DNA of 64,000 bases, from positions 186,001 to 250,000 of the forward strand of contig NZ_CP108487.1 of assembly GCF_036226525.1 (NCBI RefSeq), written 5' to 3'. This DNA comes from Kribbella sp. NBC_01245 (GTDB lineage Bacteria > Actinomycetota > Actinomycetes > Propionibacteriales > Kribbellaceae). The notes under the pieces were generated by a model. It had not been told where the DNA came from. It worked only from the letters and a program-made list of their open reading frames with translations, and did no database searches. This document shows, in pieces, positions 8,451-17,206 of this stretch. The position numbers were made by a program, and so were the translations under genes. The first letter of the stretch is position 1, and the number at the start of each line of letters is the position of its first letter.

Positions 8451-9227
8451 ATGAACCTCACAGCGCTGTCGCTCGTACTGGTCGCCGACGGTCGCCCTGG
8501 TGCCGGCCGTGGTCATCGCCCTGCTCACCGAGACGTCGCGCCCTCGATGGACCTGGCTGCTCGCGTCCTTGGTCACCGGCGTACTGCACATCGCTTACGG
8601 CATGGTGCTGCAACGGGGGTACGACGTCGGAGAGCTGTCCGTGGTCTACCCGGTGGCCCGCGGCGTCGGACCACTGTTGTCGATCATGCTGGCCGTCGTC
8701 CTCTTGGGCGAACGTCCCGGCCCGATCGGGCTGCTGGGGGCGGCGCTGATCATCGCCGGCGTTCTGATCATCGGCACGGGTCGAGTTGCGGCAACACGTG
8801 GCGCGGTCAAGGCCGGGATCGTGTACGGCGTTGCCACTGGTGCCGTCATCGCCGCCTACACCCTGTGGGACGCGTACTCCGTCACCACGCTCGACGTACC
8901 GCCGGTGATCTACTTCGGCACCGCAGCCGTCATGCAGAGCGTGATCTCACACCTTCGGCTCTTAGGAACCGCGGCAAGCTCCAGCTCCTCTGGCGGCAAA
9001 ATCGCCGCGAGGTGCTGATCATCGGTCTGGTGTCACCACTGGCCTACCTGCTGGTGCTGTTCGCGATGCGCATGGCGCCGGTAAGCCTCGTCGCTCCCAC
9101 CCGAGAGGTCAGCATCGTGCTCAGCGGGCTCGCCGCCTGGCTGATCCTCGGCGAGGCCAACGGCCCCCGACGCCTCGCAGGCAGCATCGTCGTACTGGCC
9201 GGAATCGTCGCCATCGCGTTGGCCTAG
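8451..9227 (+). pseudogene. EamA/DMT-family transporter, decayed
   Basis: Pieces of a ten-helix drug/metabolite transporter are spread over two frames. From 8451 one frame gives a correct N-terminus (MNLTALSLVLV). About 30 bases later homology moves to another frame, in which ALLTETSRPRWTWLLASL through DAYSVTTLDVPPVIYFGTAA is intact. After about 8950 homology moves back to the first frame for the tail, with REVLIIGLVSPLAYLLVLFA and PVSLVAPTREVSIVLSG to the stop. The N-terminal junction also skips about 35-45 residues normally found there. At least two lesions therefore separate this locus from a functional gene. The final TAG forms a CTAG shared with the stop of the opposite gene. Confidence 0.82.
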
Positions 9228-9808
9228 CTCGTTGTGCCGAACTGGAGGATTGGGTTGTTCGAGCCGTCGAAGGTGCGGACACCGAGGAGCTGGAAGCCGG
9301 CCATCGGTTTGGTTTCGAAGATCGGGGTGCCGGCGCCGACCGTTCCCGCGCCGACGATCAGGTGTAGCTCGTCCACGAGCCCGGCGGCGAGCAGGCTGTT
9401 CCAGAGGACGTGGCTTGCGAAGATCGCGATGTCCCGGCCGGGGCCGCTCTTCAGGTCACGGATGAACTCGTCGGCATCGGATCGACGTACGACGCGCGTG
9501 GTGTCACCCCAGACACCGGTTTGCGGGTCGGCCAGGCTGTCGGAGACGACCACCTTCTCCAGCGTGTTGAAGTGCTGGGACACCTCGCGCTCAGCGGGTC
9601 CGGCGTCGGGGGAGTCGGCGATCGGCGGCCAGTAGCTTTGGAAGCCTTCGTACGACGCGCGGCCCATCACCAACGTGTCCGCTTCCCGCATCCGTTCGGC
9701 GTTGTATGCGTCGAACATGTGGTCGAACGGTAAAGCCATCACATTGTTTTCGGCGCCCGTGAAGTATCCGTCGAGCGACATCATGTTCGTGACGACGAGC
9801 TTGCGCAT
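9224..9808 (-). CDS. dihydrofolate reductase / RibD C-terminal family reductase
   Basis: A 194-residue protein of the RibD_C/DHFR-like family: it starts MRKLVVTNMMSLDGYFTGAE, continues with DTLVMGRASYEGFQSYW and KVVVSDSLADP, and ends with DELHLIVGAGTVGAGTPIFE. The family binds NADPH; the stand-alone members common in actinobacteria have no proven substrate and are not the housekeeping DHFR. The start at 9808 is set by the conserved first strand and an AGAGGA upstream. The frame remains open further upstream but the residues there are not related. Confidence 0.88.
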   Translation of the reverse strand: MRKLVVTNMMSLDGYFTGAENNVMALPFDHMFDAYNAERMREADTLVMGRASYEGFQSYWPPIADSPDAGPAEREVSQHFNTLEKVVVSDSLADPQTGVWGDTTRVVRRSDADEFIRDLKSGPGRDIAIFASHVLWNSLLAAGLVDELHLIVGAGTVGAGTPIFETKPMAGFQLLGVRTFDGSNNPILQFGTTS

Positions 9809-10104
9809 GGACGTGATCCTCTCGTGCTGACACCTCACCGGCCGGTCGGAGAGGTTGCTTCGGCCCAGCCTGGCGCTCCCACCCCTGGTCGCGCAATCGA
9901 TGAAGTCCCAGCAAAATCGTTGGCGTTTGGCCGCCCGTTCGCGACTGTAAGTGACCAAATCGGTGCCGTCTGGCACGTCGCCGAGCCGTAACTCCGGCTC
10001 GTCGATCGGCCCGTTGACTCTCCGCTGCCACCGGCGTTCCATGCAAATGAATCAACGAGCAGATCTGGACTGGGGCAACCAGGTCTCTAGGGAGGGCAGA
10101 CAGC
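9809..10104. other. intergenic region, nothing recognised
   Basis: About 300 bases between the divergent reductase and cupin genes. Both should be transcribed from here. Open frames on both strands carry no recognisable domain and I see no long dyad. Confidence 0.3.
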
Positions 10105-10458
10105 ATGTCTGAGAAGCACAGCATCGAGAGCCCGAATGAGCGACGCCCATTCAAGGATCACGGCCACATGGACGTGGTCACGGTCGGCGACTTCACCCTT
10201 GGCCGCGGCGTCTTCGAGCCAGGCTGGCGCTGGTCGAACGACGTCAAGCCCATCGCCGGCACCGACTCCTGCCAGGTCCACCACACCGCCTTCTGTCTGT
10301 CCGGGCACATGACGGTACGGCTCGACAACGGCGAGGAGATGACCGTCGGCCCGGGCGACGTCATGGATATCGATCCCGGACACGACGCCTGGACCGTGGG
10401 GGATGAGGACTGCGTGCTGCTGGACACCGGGATCGCGGCCTATGCCAAGCCCGCGTAA
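10105..10458 (+). CDS. cupin-domain protein
   Basis: A 117-residue single-domain cupin. The two half-motifs are degenerate but visible: HHTAFCLSGHMTVRLDNGEE, then a G-P-G-D-V stretch and DIDPGHDAWTVGDEDCVLLD. The glycine-rich turns and paired strands fit the small beta barrel. Metal ligands are partly replaced, so it may bind a ligand rather than catalyse. It could sense or detoxify a small molecule, but nothing in the sequence fixes the substrate. Confidence 0.75.
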   Translation: MSEKHSIESPNERRPFKDHGHMDVVTVGDFTLGRGVFEPGWRWSNDVKPIAGTDSCQVHHTAFCLSGHMTVRLDNGEEMTVGPGDVMDIDPGHDAWTVGDEDCVLLDTGIAAYAKPA

Positions 10459-10572
10459 GGGGCAGCCGGGGTGCCAGATCAGCTCGCCGTTGGTGCGGTG
10501 GGCTGATTTGGCGTGGCCGGGGTTGTCGGGTCGTCCGAAGAATTAGCGGGCGGGCGCTGCGAGGCTGCCGGG

Positions 10573-12048
10573 ATGCAGACCCATTTACGTGGTGGCCGGG
10601 TGATCGACCCGGCGACTGGCCTGGACGTCGTCGCCGATGTGCTGGTCAGGGACAAGGTCGTGGCGGCCATCGGGCCGGACCTGGTGGCGCCGACCGGCAC
10701 GACCGTGATCGACGTAACCGGCCTGATCGTCGGGCCGGGATTCGTCGACCTTCACAGTCACGTCCACTCGATCGCGGGTCAGCGCCTGCAGGCCATGGAC
10801 GGTGTGACCACCGCCTTGGATCTGGAGGCGGGGTTGATGCCGATCACTCGCGCGTACGCCGAGGCCGCGCGCGAGGGGCGGCCGCTGAACTACGGCTTCT
10901 CCGCCTCCTGGGGTGCGGCCCGTGCGCAGGCGCATATCGGGATCGAGCCGGACGCGCGGCTGGAGAGTGGGTTCGCGCTGCTGGGCGATCCGCGCTGGCA
11001 GCGTTCGTCGTCGCCGGCCGAGCTGACCCACTGGCTGTCGCTGCTCGAGCGCGAACTGGCGGACGGCGCATTGGGGATCGGCGTGCTGATGGGCTACGCG
11101 CCGCGCACCGATCCGGGCGAGTTCCTCGCGGTGGCCCGGCTCGCTGCCGCGGCGGGCGCGCCGACGTACACGCATGTGCGTGAGCTCGTCGAGGCGGATC
11201 CGTCGACGCCGATCGACGGCTCGGAGGAGTTGGTGATCGCGTCCGCCGAGACCGGTGCCGCGATGCATCACTGCCACGTGAACAGTACGTCGCGCCGGCA
11301 CGTCGACCGGGTGCTGGGACTGCTCAAGCGTGCGCAGGCCGAGGGGTCGCGGGTGACGGTGGAGGCTTACCCGTACGGCGCCGGCAGCACTGGCATCGGG
11401 GCGTTCTTCCTCGCGCCCGAGCGGCTGCGCGCGTGGGGGATTCGCGCGTCGAGCATCGTGCTGGTCGAGACGGGCGAGCGCATCGCGGATGACGCCAGAT
11501 TGCGTGAGGTACGGGCGACGGACCCGGGCGCGGAGTGCATCGTGGAGTTCCTTGACGAGGGCGATCCGGCGGACCTGGACCTGATTCGTCAGACGCTCGC
11601 GTATCCCGATTCGATCGTGGCGAGTGACGCGATGCCGACCCTTTGGCCGGGTGGGGTCACGGATACGCGGGAGTGGCCGCTGCCGCCTGGCGGGAGGACG
11701 CATCCGCGTACGGCGGGGACGTTCGCGAAGTCGTTGCGGTTGATGGTGCGCGAGTCTGCCGTCTGGAGTTGGGTCGAGGCGTTCCGCCGATGCTCGTACT
11801 TGCCGGCGCGAGTGCTCGACGACATCGCGCCCGGCGCACGCGCCAAGGGACATCTCGGTGTCGGCGCGGACGCGGACCTGGTCGTACTGGATCCGGAGCG
11901 CATCACTGACGCTGCGACGTACCTCGAGTCGATCCGCCCGTCCATCGGCGTACGCCATCTGTTCGTCGGCGGGACCGCGGTCGTCCGCGATGGCGAGCTC
12001 CAGACCGACGCCTATCCCGGCCGCCCCCTCCGAGGTGAGCCCTCCTAG
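10573..12048 (+). CDS. amidohydrolase-superfamily enzyme, D-aminoacylase-like clade
   Basis: A 491-residue TIM-barrel metal hydrolase. It has the short N-terminal beta sandwich (HLRGGRVIDPATGLDVVADV), the first metal motif DLHSHVH with H61-x-H63 and a third His at 65, the adjacent block AMDGVTTALDLEAGL, the internal MHHCHVNS, and a late Asp in ASDAMPTLWP. The C-terminal GHLGVGADADLVVLDPERIT is the usual return to the small domain. The family includes N-acyl-D-amino-acid and N-acyl-D-glutamate deacylases and dihydroorotase-like enzymes. The exact substrate is unknown, although a D-aminoacylase activity would fit the D-peptide operon starting 3.8 kb downstream. I start at the ATG at 10573, where homology begins, rather than at the upstream GTG at 10513. 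Confidence 0.72.
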   Translation: MQTHLRGGRVIDPATGLDVVADVLVRDKVVAAIGPDLVAPTGTTVIDVTGLIVGPGFVDLHSHVHSIAGQRLQAMDGVTTALDLEAGLMPITRAYAEAAREGRPLNYGFSASWGAARAQAHIGIEPDARLESGFALLGDPRWQRSSSPAELTHWLSLLERELADGALGIGVLMGYAPRTDPGEFLAVARLAAAAGAPTYTHVRELVEADPSTPIDGSEELVIASAETGAAMHHCHVNSTSRRHVDRVLGLLKRAQAEGSRVTVEAYPYGAGSTGIGAFFLAPERLRAWGIRASSIVLVETGERIADDARLREVRATDPGAECIVEFLDEGDPADLDLIRQTLAYPDSIVASDAMPTLWPGGVTDTREWPLPPGGRTHPRTAGTFAKSLRLMVRESAVWSWVEAFRRCSYLPARVLDDIAPGARAKGHLGVGADADLVVLDPERITDAATYLESIRPSIGVRHLFVGGTAVVRDGELQTDAYPGRPLRGEPS

Positions 12049-12087
12049 CGACGCCTTGTCGGCGGCGGCGCGGCCCTGGTTTGTCGT

Positions 12088-12093
12088 TAAACT
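12088..12093 (+). promoter_or_regulatory. -10 element of a probable leaderless promoter
   Basis: TAAACT fits the actinobacterial TANNNT -10 and ends seven bases before the ATG at 12101, so transcription would begin at or next to the start codon. No good -35 is visible. Confidence 0.45.
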
Positions 12094-12100
12094 CCACGGG

Positions 12101-13057
12101 ATGTTTCCAAAGGGACTATCGATGCTCTGGGAATCGGTCGAGCCGGGGAGTGCCCTGCAGGAAAGGTTTGGGCTCGACAGCTTCGATGAAGCCGTCAGTT
12201 GGCTCACCAAAGTTCTCGCCGAGGCCTGGGCGATCGACGTCCTTGCCTGCGACCGGATCATCATCAGCGATCAGAACGCGATCGCCTGGGTGCGCACCGA
12301 CCAAGGCGCATTGGTGGCGAAGTGGTCTCGGGCTCAGGAGAAGTTCGCCAGATTCACCGTAATCGCGGATTTGCTCCAAGCGCTGCGAACGCAAGGGGTA
12401 CCGGTTGCGCCGCCCCTGCCCTCGGTTGACGGGCAGCTTCGAGTGGTCACTTATTCCGGGTCGTCGCCACTGTCGATGACGGTGCAACCTGAGGTCGATG
12501 GCGATCTGCTCGACACCACTGACGAGATTGCCGTCCATCAGGCCGGCGCTTCTCTCGCCACCTTGCACGGCGCCTTGGCCGTACACCGGGACGGCCGGCT
12601 GATCGAGGCCAACCAGCCGTTGGACCTACGCCAGCGGATAGAGACGTGGTTGGACCATGGGGACGCCGGGGTAGCGCCGGCTGCGTCAGCAAGACTGCGC
12701 GATCAGGTGGCCTCGCTGCCGCAAATCGATAGCGAGCCACAGCTGATCCACAACGACTACCGGGCCTCCAACATCCTCACGGCCGGCTCAGCGGTAGTCG
12801 CCGTCATCGACTTCGACGAGGTCACATGGGACTACTGCGTCAGAGACCTCGCGAACACATTCGTCCTACTAAGCACCCGCTTCACCCGCTGGCAGCCGAC
12901 ACCCGCGAGCGTTCGCAACACCTTCCTCGAGGGTTACCAATCAGTGCGACCACTCACCCTTCTCGAACACCAATGGCTCCAAGCACTCGTACTCTGGCGC
13001 GGCATCACCGCCATCCCCGCCGGCGACGACCCCGCCGGCTGGGCCAACGCTCTCTAG
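12101..13057 (+). CDS. aminoglycoside phosphotransferase (APH) family protein
   Basis: A 318-residue kinase-like protein. The catalytic loop is LIHNDYRASNIL and the metal-binding segment is VIDFDEVTWDY, the Brenner-type H-x-D-x(4)-N and D-F-D motifs of the APH/choline kinase group. The N-terminal lobe is a small beta sheet (AIAWVRTDQGALVAKWSRA, the last Lys being the probable ATP ligand). Such chromosomal members often phosphorylate small alcohols or amino sugars rather than giving resistance. A -10-like TAAACT stands seven bases before the ATG at 12101, arguing for a leaderless start there. The ATG at 12122, with AAAGGGA in front, is an alternative. It ends in a CTAG shared with the opposite gene. 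Confidence 0.8.
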   Translation: MFPKGLSMLWESVEPGSALQERFGLDSFDEAVSWLTKVLAEAWAIDVLACDRIIISDQNAIAWVRTDQGALVAKWSRAQEKFARFTVIADLLQALRTQGVPVAPPLPSVDGQLRVVTYSGSSPLSMTVQPEVDGDLLDTTDEIAVHQAGASLATLHGALAVHRDGRLIEANQPLDLRQRIETWLDHGDAGVAPAASARLRDQVASLPQIDSEPQLIHNDYRASNILTAGSAVVAVIDFDEVTWDYCVRDLANTFVLLSTRFTRWQPTPASVRNTFLEGYQSVRPLTLLEHQWLQALVLWRGITAIPAGDDPAGWANAL

Positions 13058-15516
13058 CCCCCTCCGCCATACGCCGCATCACTAGCACGCGATAGCCAGC
13101 TGTCCGCGGCTGCGTCGTCGACCGCCCGGGTCCCCGTGTGGTCCACCACGAATCGGGCACCCTCGGGACTGGTCCACTGATACGTACCCTCGGTCAGCAC
13201 CACGCAGCTCCACCCGCCATGAGTCTTCAACCGATGGTGATACCGGCATTCGGGCGCCAGCTTGTCCGTACTGGTCTGCCCCGGCGGCCCGTCCTTCCGG
13301 TACGGCACGACGTGGTCGAGGTCCATCGAATGGGTTGCCCGTCTGTTGCACCACGGGAAGACGCAGTACAGGTCGCGCAGCAACACGCGTTCCCGGATGC
13401 GCGCCGGGATCTCATGGCGATCGACGCTGACCCGTTCCCGCTGATCGATGACGGGTCTGAGCACGACCTTGTCATGGCCCAAGACTTCCTTTAGCAGCGA
13501 TGCCAACACCGGCCCAACACCTTCGACTCGCATCACCCCAACGCCCTTGTCGCTCCCGCCGGCCCTGTAGCTCCCATCGCCCCCGTTGCTTCCGTCTCTT
13601 CCGTTGCCCCCATAGCTTCCGTTGCTCCCGGCTTGCGGCCCACGGCGGACGAGTGCGGCCAGGTCCTCGGCGCTTATGTGCACCTTGACCTCGACTCGAG
13701 CCGCCCCAATGCCCGCTCGCGCCACCTCATCGGCGCGGGCGCTGTCCTTGATCTCTGCCAACCGGCCACTCAACGAGCCCCGCCGGAAGTCATCGCCTTC
13801 CCAAACCGCATCGGACCCCGCGCCCACAGCTACAGTCATCCGCCCCGCCACCGGCACGTCCGCCACCGGCACGTCCGCCACCGGCACGTCCGCCACCGGC
13901 ACGTCCGCCACCGGCACACCGGCCACCGGCACGTCCGCCAACGGGACACCGGCCACCGGCACGTCCGCCAACGGAACACCAGCCACCGGCATGTCCGACC
14001 ACGGGACACCTGCCACTGGTACGTCCGACCACGGGACACCTGCCACTGGTACGTCCGACAACGGAGCATCCGCCGAGGGCGCGTCCGGCCGCACTTCGCC
14101 GGGCACAAGGGCGTGCGGCGGCGAGTACTCGTCTAGCAACGAGTTCTCATCTGGCCACGGGTGCTCATCTAGCAATGAGTACTCGTCGGGTGGAAGTGCT
14201 TCCTCGAGTGGTGGAGGTTCATCAAGCCCGCACCGATCCCTATCCGGCACATAGGACTGGTCCCAGCCGTCGGCAGCCAGCCGCCAACCCCCGTCCGCAC
14301 GCCATCCCTCCTCCCGGACGACCTTCTCCTGGCCCGTCCTGTGCCGGGCGGCCTTCTCCGGGGCCGCCGGCGCTGGTTGGCAGGGCCAGCGGCTCGACTT
14401 GCCATTGTCGGCATGACCGGCCATCTCGTCCGCATGACCGACCATCTTGTCCGCATGACCGGCCGCCTTGGCCGGGGCCACTGTCTCCGGGGCCACCTTG
14501 TCGGCATGACCGGCCGGCCCGCCGGTCTGATCGCCGGACTGGGATCCGGCTAACCAGAACCCGGCTGAGCCGGTGTCGGTCGCGTGGCTGGCTGGGGTGG
14601 GTGCCGGATCGGCGGTGGGGTTCGTGGCACACGCGGCGCTGGCTGTTGGATGCCCGGTCGTGGTCGTGGTTGTGGTTGTGGTTGTGGTTGTGGAGGGGTT
14701 GTCAGCTGGGTGGGGTGGGTTGGTGGCGAGGTGGCGGGCGGCGTGGAGGAGTTTGATGGCGTCGGCGGGGTCGGCCAGCCAGCCGATCGCTTTGGCGCGG
14801 CGCCGATCCATCGAGTCGGTGTCGCCGAGCACTTTCAACGCGTCGGCCAGTGCCTGGATGGTCGCGTCGACTCGGATCACATCGCCGGTCGCGGCCCGCA
14901 CGAACAAGGTGTTGGTACCCAGGGAGTCGGATCGGCCCACCCAGACACCGCGTGATCGGGCCATTTCTTCGGCCTGGGCCTGGGCACGTTGAGGGTCGGC
15001 GCGCCACATCGCCGCGTCCACGATGCTTTTCAGCCGGTCCGGGCCGACCCGGTTGATGATCTTTTCCACCGCGGCATCCACCATCGCGACGGCTTCCAGC
15101 GACAAGGCCGCGGTGGCGCGGGCGATCCGGCAGGCCCGCCACGCCCGTGCCTCACCGGCCAGCACCCGGGCCCACACCCGCGGCAGCCGGTGCCGCAACC
15201 CCAGCGCGTCACTCAGCAGGCCCGCCGCCGCCACCGACGACATCTCCAGCACCACGCCCAGGTCCGCGGCCACGAACTCACCCACCTCCGGACAGCCCTC
15301 ACCGCCATACACCGTCAACCGCTCCCTGCCCGGCAACCCCTCAACCGGGTCACCGCCACCAGCTGCCGTCGACGGCCGCGCCTCGGTATGACCGTCAGCG
15401 AAAGCGACAGCCCCCTCGAGAATGCGCACCTCCATCCGATCGCGGCCCAAGCGGAACTCGCCCAGCGCGGACAGCTGCTCCGCGGGGCTGAGTTCACTCA
15501 GGTCGATGTCGAACAT
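13054..15516 (-). CDS. DUF222 / HNH endonuclease-domain protein (13E12-type) with low-complexity linker
   Basis: An 820-residue protein. Residues about 1-310 are a DUF222 domain (PAEQLSALGEFRLGRDRMEV onward). Residues about 310-690 are a low-complexity linker with a run of 12 threonines, GHADK/GHADE repeats, and a 15-unit minisatellite giving VP-A-DV/VP-V-AGV repeats, then glycine/serine repeats (about 630-680). The C-terminal 110 residues hold the HNH nuclease fold: CVFPWCNRRATHSMDLDHVV with the paired cysteines and DH, and CRYHHRLKTHGGW. Actinobacteria, notably mycobacteria, carry many such 13E12-related copies with unclear function. The start is the ATG at 15516, where DUF222 homology begins; residues upstream in frame have none. 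The expected length without the linker is about 430. Confidence 0.85.
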   Translation of the reverse strand: MFDIDLSELSPAEQLSALGEFRLGRDRMEVRILEGAVAFADGHTEARPSTAAGGGDPVEGLPGRERLTVYGGEGCPEVGEFVAADLGVVLEMSSVAAAGLLSDALGLRHRLPRVWARVLAGEARAWRACRIARATAALSLEAVAMVDAAVEKIINRVGPDRLKSIVDAAMWRADPQRAQAQAEEMARSRGVWVGRSDSLGTNTLFVRAATGDVIRVDATIQALADALKVLGDTDSMDRRRAKAIGWLADPADAIKLLHAARHLATNPPHPADNPSTTTTTTTTTTTTGHPTASAACATNPTADPAPTPASHATDTGSAGFWLAGSQSGDQTGGPAGHADKVAPETVAPAKAAGHADKMVGHADEMAGHADNGKSSRWPCQPAPAAPEKAARHRTGQEKVVREEGWRADGGWRLAADGWDQSYVPDRDRCGLDEPPPLEEALPPDEYSLLDEHPWPDENSLLDEYSPPHALVPGEVRPDAPSADAPLSDVPVAGVPWSDVPVAGVPWSDMPVAGVPLADVPVAGVPLADVPVAGVPVADVPVADVPVADVPVADVPVAGRMTVAVGAGSDAVWEGDDFRRGSLSGRLAEIKDSARADEVARAGIGAARVEVKVHISAEDLAALVRRGPQAGSNGSYGGNGRDGSNGGDGSYRAGGSDKGVGVMRVEGVGPVLASLLKEVLGHDKVVLRPVIDQRERVSVDRHEIPARIRERVLLRDLYCVFPWCNRRATHSMDLDHVVPYRKDGPPGQTSTDKLAPECRYHHRLKTHGGWSCVVLTEGTYQWTSPEGARFVVDHTGTRAVDDAAADSWLSRASDAAYGGGG
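13847..14071. repeat. 15-bp minisatellite, 15 units, inside the HNH gene
   Basis: Fifteen consecutive 15-bp units with consensus GCCACCGGCACGTCC on the plus strand. The first four or five are identical and later ones are variants of the same unit. The unit length is a multiple of three, so gains and losses keep the reading frame and change the number of Val-Pro-Val-Ala-Gly/Asp pentapeptides in the linker. Confidence 0.9.
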
Positions 15517-15820
15517 GTGCTCGATTCTAGCGCATAGCTGCGAGGACCCAAACTCGGATCCCGTTATCCACAAGGGAAATCCGGCCCGCGTTATCAGTGC
15601 GGAAAACACGTACATTCTCTGCGCCGACCCAGTCAGCAGCCCTTCCAAGAGCGAGCTGACGGGGTAGCACCAGTGGTCGTTGTGAGCCGCTGGCGCCTAG
15701 GGGGCTCTTGTCGGTCCGTTCGGGGCAACTATTCGGAGGCGGAATCTTCGTTCGCTTGGACAGAGTTCCAGGCGTCGCTCCTCCCTACTGTCGCCTCAAC
15801 GCCAATCGTGAGGAGTAGAC

Positions 15821-17206
15821 GTGTCGAAGCTTGCGAACGTTGAAGACTGGTTGCGGGTACGACTGCCCGAATTGATCGCCGAGCACCGCGTGCCTGGTGC
15901 CGCTGTCGCCGTACTGGCCGGTGACGAGGTGATCGACACAGCCGCCGGCGTGCTGAGTAAGGCCACTGGCGTCGAAGCCACCGCGGACTCGGTCTTTCAG
16001 GTCGGCTCTATCACCAAGGTGTGGACGACCACGCTCGCGATGCAGTTGGTCGACGAGGAGAAGCTCGACCTCGACGCACCCGTTCGCAGCTATTTGCCGG
16101 ACTTCAAGATCGGTGACGAGGACGCGGCGCAGCAGGTGACCGTTCGTCAGTTGATGTGCCACGTGTCCGGGTTCGAGGGGGACATCTTCACCGATACCGG
16201 CCAGGGCGATGACTGCGTCGAGAAGTACCTCGGCGTCATCACCGAGGTGCCGCAGCTGTTCCCGCCGGGGGAGATGTTCTCGTACAACAACGCGGGCTAC
16301 TGCGTTCTCGGTCGGATCATCGAGGTCCTTCGCGACAAGCCGTTCGACACTTGTGTGCGCGAGCACCTGTTCGCGCCGCTGGAGCTCACGCATGCGGCCA
16401 ACGGCGCGGGCGAGGCGATCATGTTCCGCGCGGCGGTCGGGCACATCCAGCCGACGCCGGATAGCGATCCCGAGCCCGCACCCGTGTGGTCGCTGGTGCG
16501 GTCGAACGCGCCGGCCGGCTCGATGCTGTCCATGCGGCCGCGCGACCTGCTGGCGTTCGCCCGCATGCATCTGTCGGGCGGCGTCGGACCGGATGGCAAT
16601 CAGGTGCTGAGCCCGGCCAGCGTGGCAGCCATGCAGGAGCGGCAGGTCGAGCTGCCCGATCTCGCGATCATGGGCAACGCCTGGGGCCTCGGCTGGGAGA
16701 TCTTCGACTACCCCGGTGGTCTGGTCATCGGGCATGACGGTGGCACGATCGGCCAGTCCGCCTTCCTCCGCATCGTGCCTGGTCGTCAGGTCGCCGTCGC
16801 GATCCTGACCAACGGCGGCAACCCGCTGGCGCTCTACACCGAGATCATGGGCCGGGTCCTGAGCGAGTTGGCGGACGTCGAACTGCCCGCACTGCCAACG
16901 CCTGACCTCACCCAGCCGTCCATCGACGCCAAGCGGTACGTCGGTACGTACACGTCGTCCGTGGCGGACACCGTCATCACCCAGAACGAAGACGGCACCG
17001 TCTGGCTGGAGCGGACGCCGAAGGGGATCTTCGCCAAGCTCGGCCCGGCCATGGAGAAGAGCCAACTCGTTCCTTGGCGCGGGGACACCTTCGTCCCGGT
17101 CGATGATCCGCGCGGTCTGCACATGCCGCACGCGTTCGTCGGCGACGACGGTGCCGGCCACGCCGCTTACCTGCACACCGGACGGGCCGACCGGAGAATG
17201 CCGTGA
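15821..17206 (+). CDS. S12 serine hydrolase (beta-lactamase class C / D-aminopeptidase fold)
   Basis: A 461-residue cytoplasmic hydrolase with no signal peptide. The nucleophile motif is S63-I-T-K66 (VGSITKVW), the second motif Y155-N-N157 (MFSYNNAGY), and the third H305-D-G307 (GHDGGTIG). The S12 family includes D-aminopeptidases, D-amino-acid amidases and esterases as well as class C beta-lactamases. A trailing domain of about 100 residues after the catalytic part fits the C-terminal barrel of D-aminopeptidase-like members. The GTG start at 15821 has AGGAG at 15811-15815. It opens the peptide operon and overlaps the next gene by GTGA. Its catalytic domain closely matches the C-terminal half of the fusion protein at 23576. 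The exact substrate is inferred. Confidence 0.85.
   Translation: MSKLANVEDWLRVRLPELIAEHRVPGAAVAVLAGDEVIDTAAGVLSKATGVEATADSVFQVGSITKVWTTTLAMQLVDEEKLDLDAPVRSYLPDFKIGDEDAAQQVTVRQLMCHVSGFEGDIFTDTGQGDDCVEKYLGVITEVPQLFPPGEMFSYNNAGYCVLGRIIEVLRDKPFDTCVREHLFAPLELTHAANGAGEAIMFRAAVGHIQPTPDSDPEPAPVWSLVRSNAPAGSMLSMRPRDLLAFARMHLSGGVGPDGNQVLSPASVAAMQERQVELPDLAIMGNAWGLGWEIFDYPGGLVIGHDGGTIGQSAFLRIVPGRQVAVAILTNGGNPLALYTEIMGRVLSELADVELPALPTPDLTQPSIDAKRYVGTYTSSVADTVITQNEDGTVWLERTPKGIFAKLGPAMEKSQLVPWRGDTFVPVDDPRGLHMPHAFVGDDGAGHAAYLHTGRADRRMP

Noticed and set aside
10459..10572. Minus-strand peptide HAKSAHRTNGELIWH as a gene remnant
   Set aside because: Only about 30 residues look protein-like and I cannot place them in a family.
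10585..12264. 559-codon minus-strand open frame
   Set aside because: It is the antisense shadow of the amidohydrolase gene, which has clear motifs on the plus strand.
13847..14071. Regular repeats resembling a CRISPR array
   Set aside because: Units are 15 bases with no spacers, are in frame within a gene, and no cas gene is present.
15649..15820. A promoter with TTGGAC and TACTGT before the peptide operon
   Set aside because: The spacing is 24 bases, too long for a standard promoter; the real start site remains unknown.
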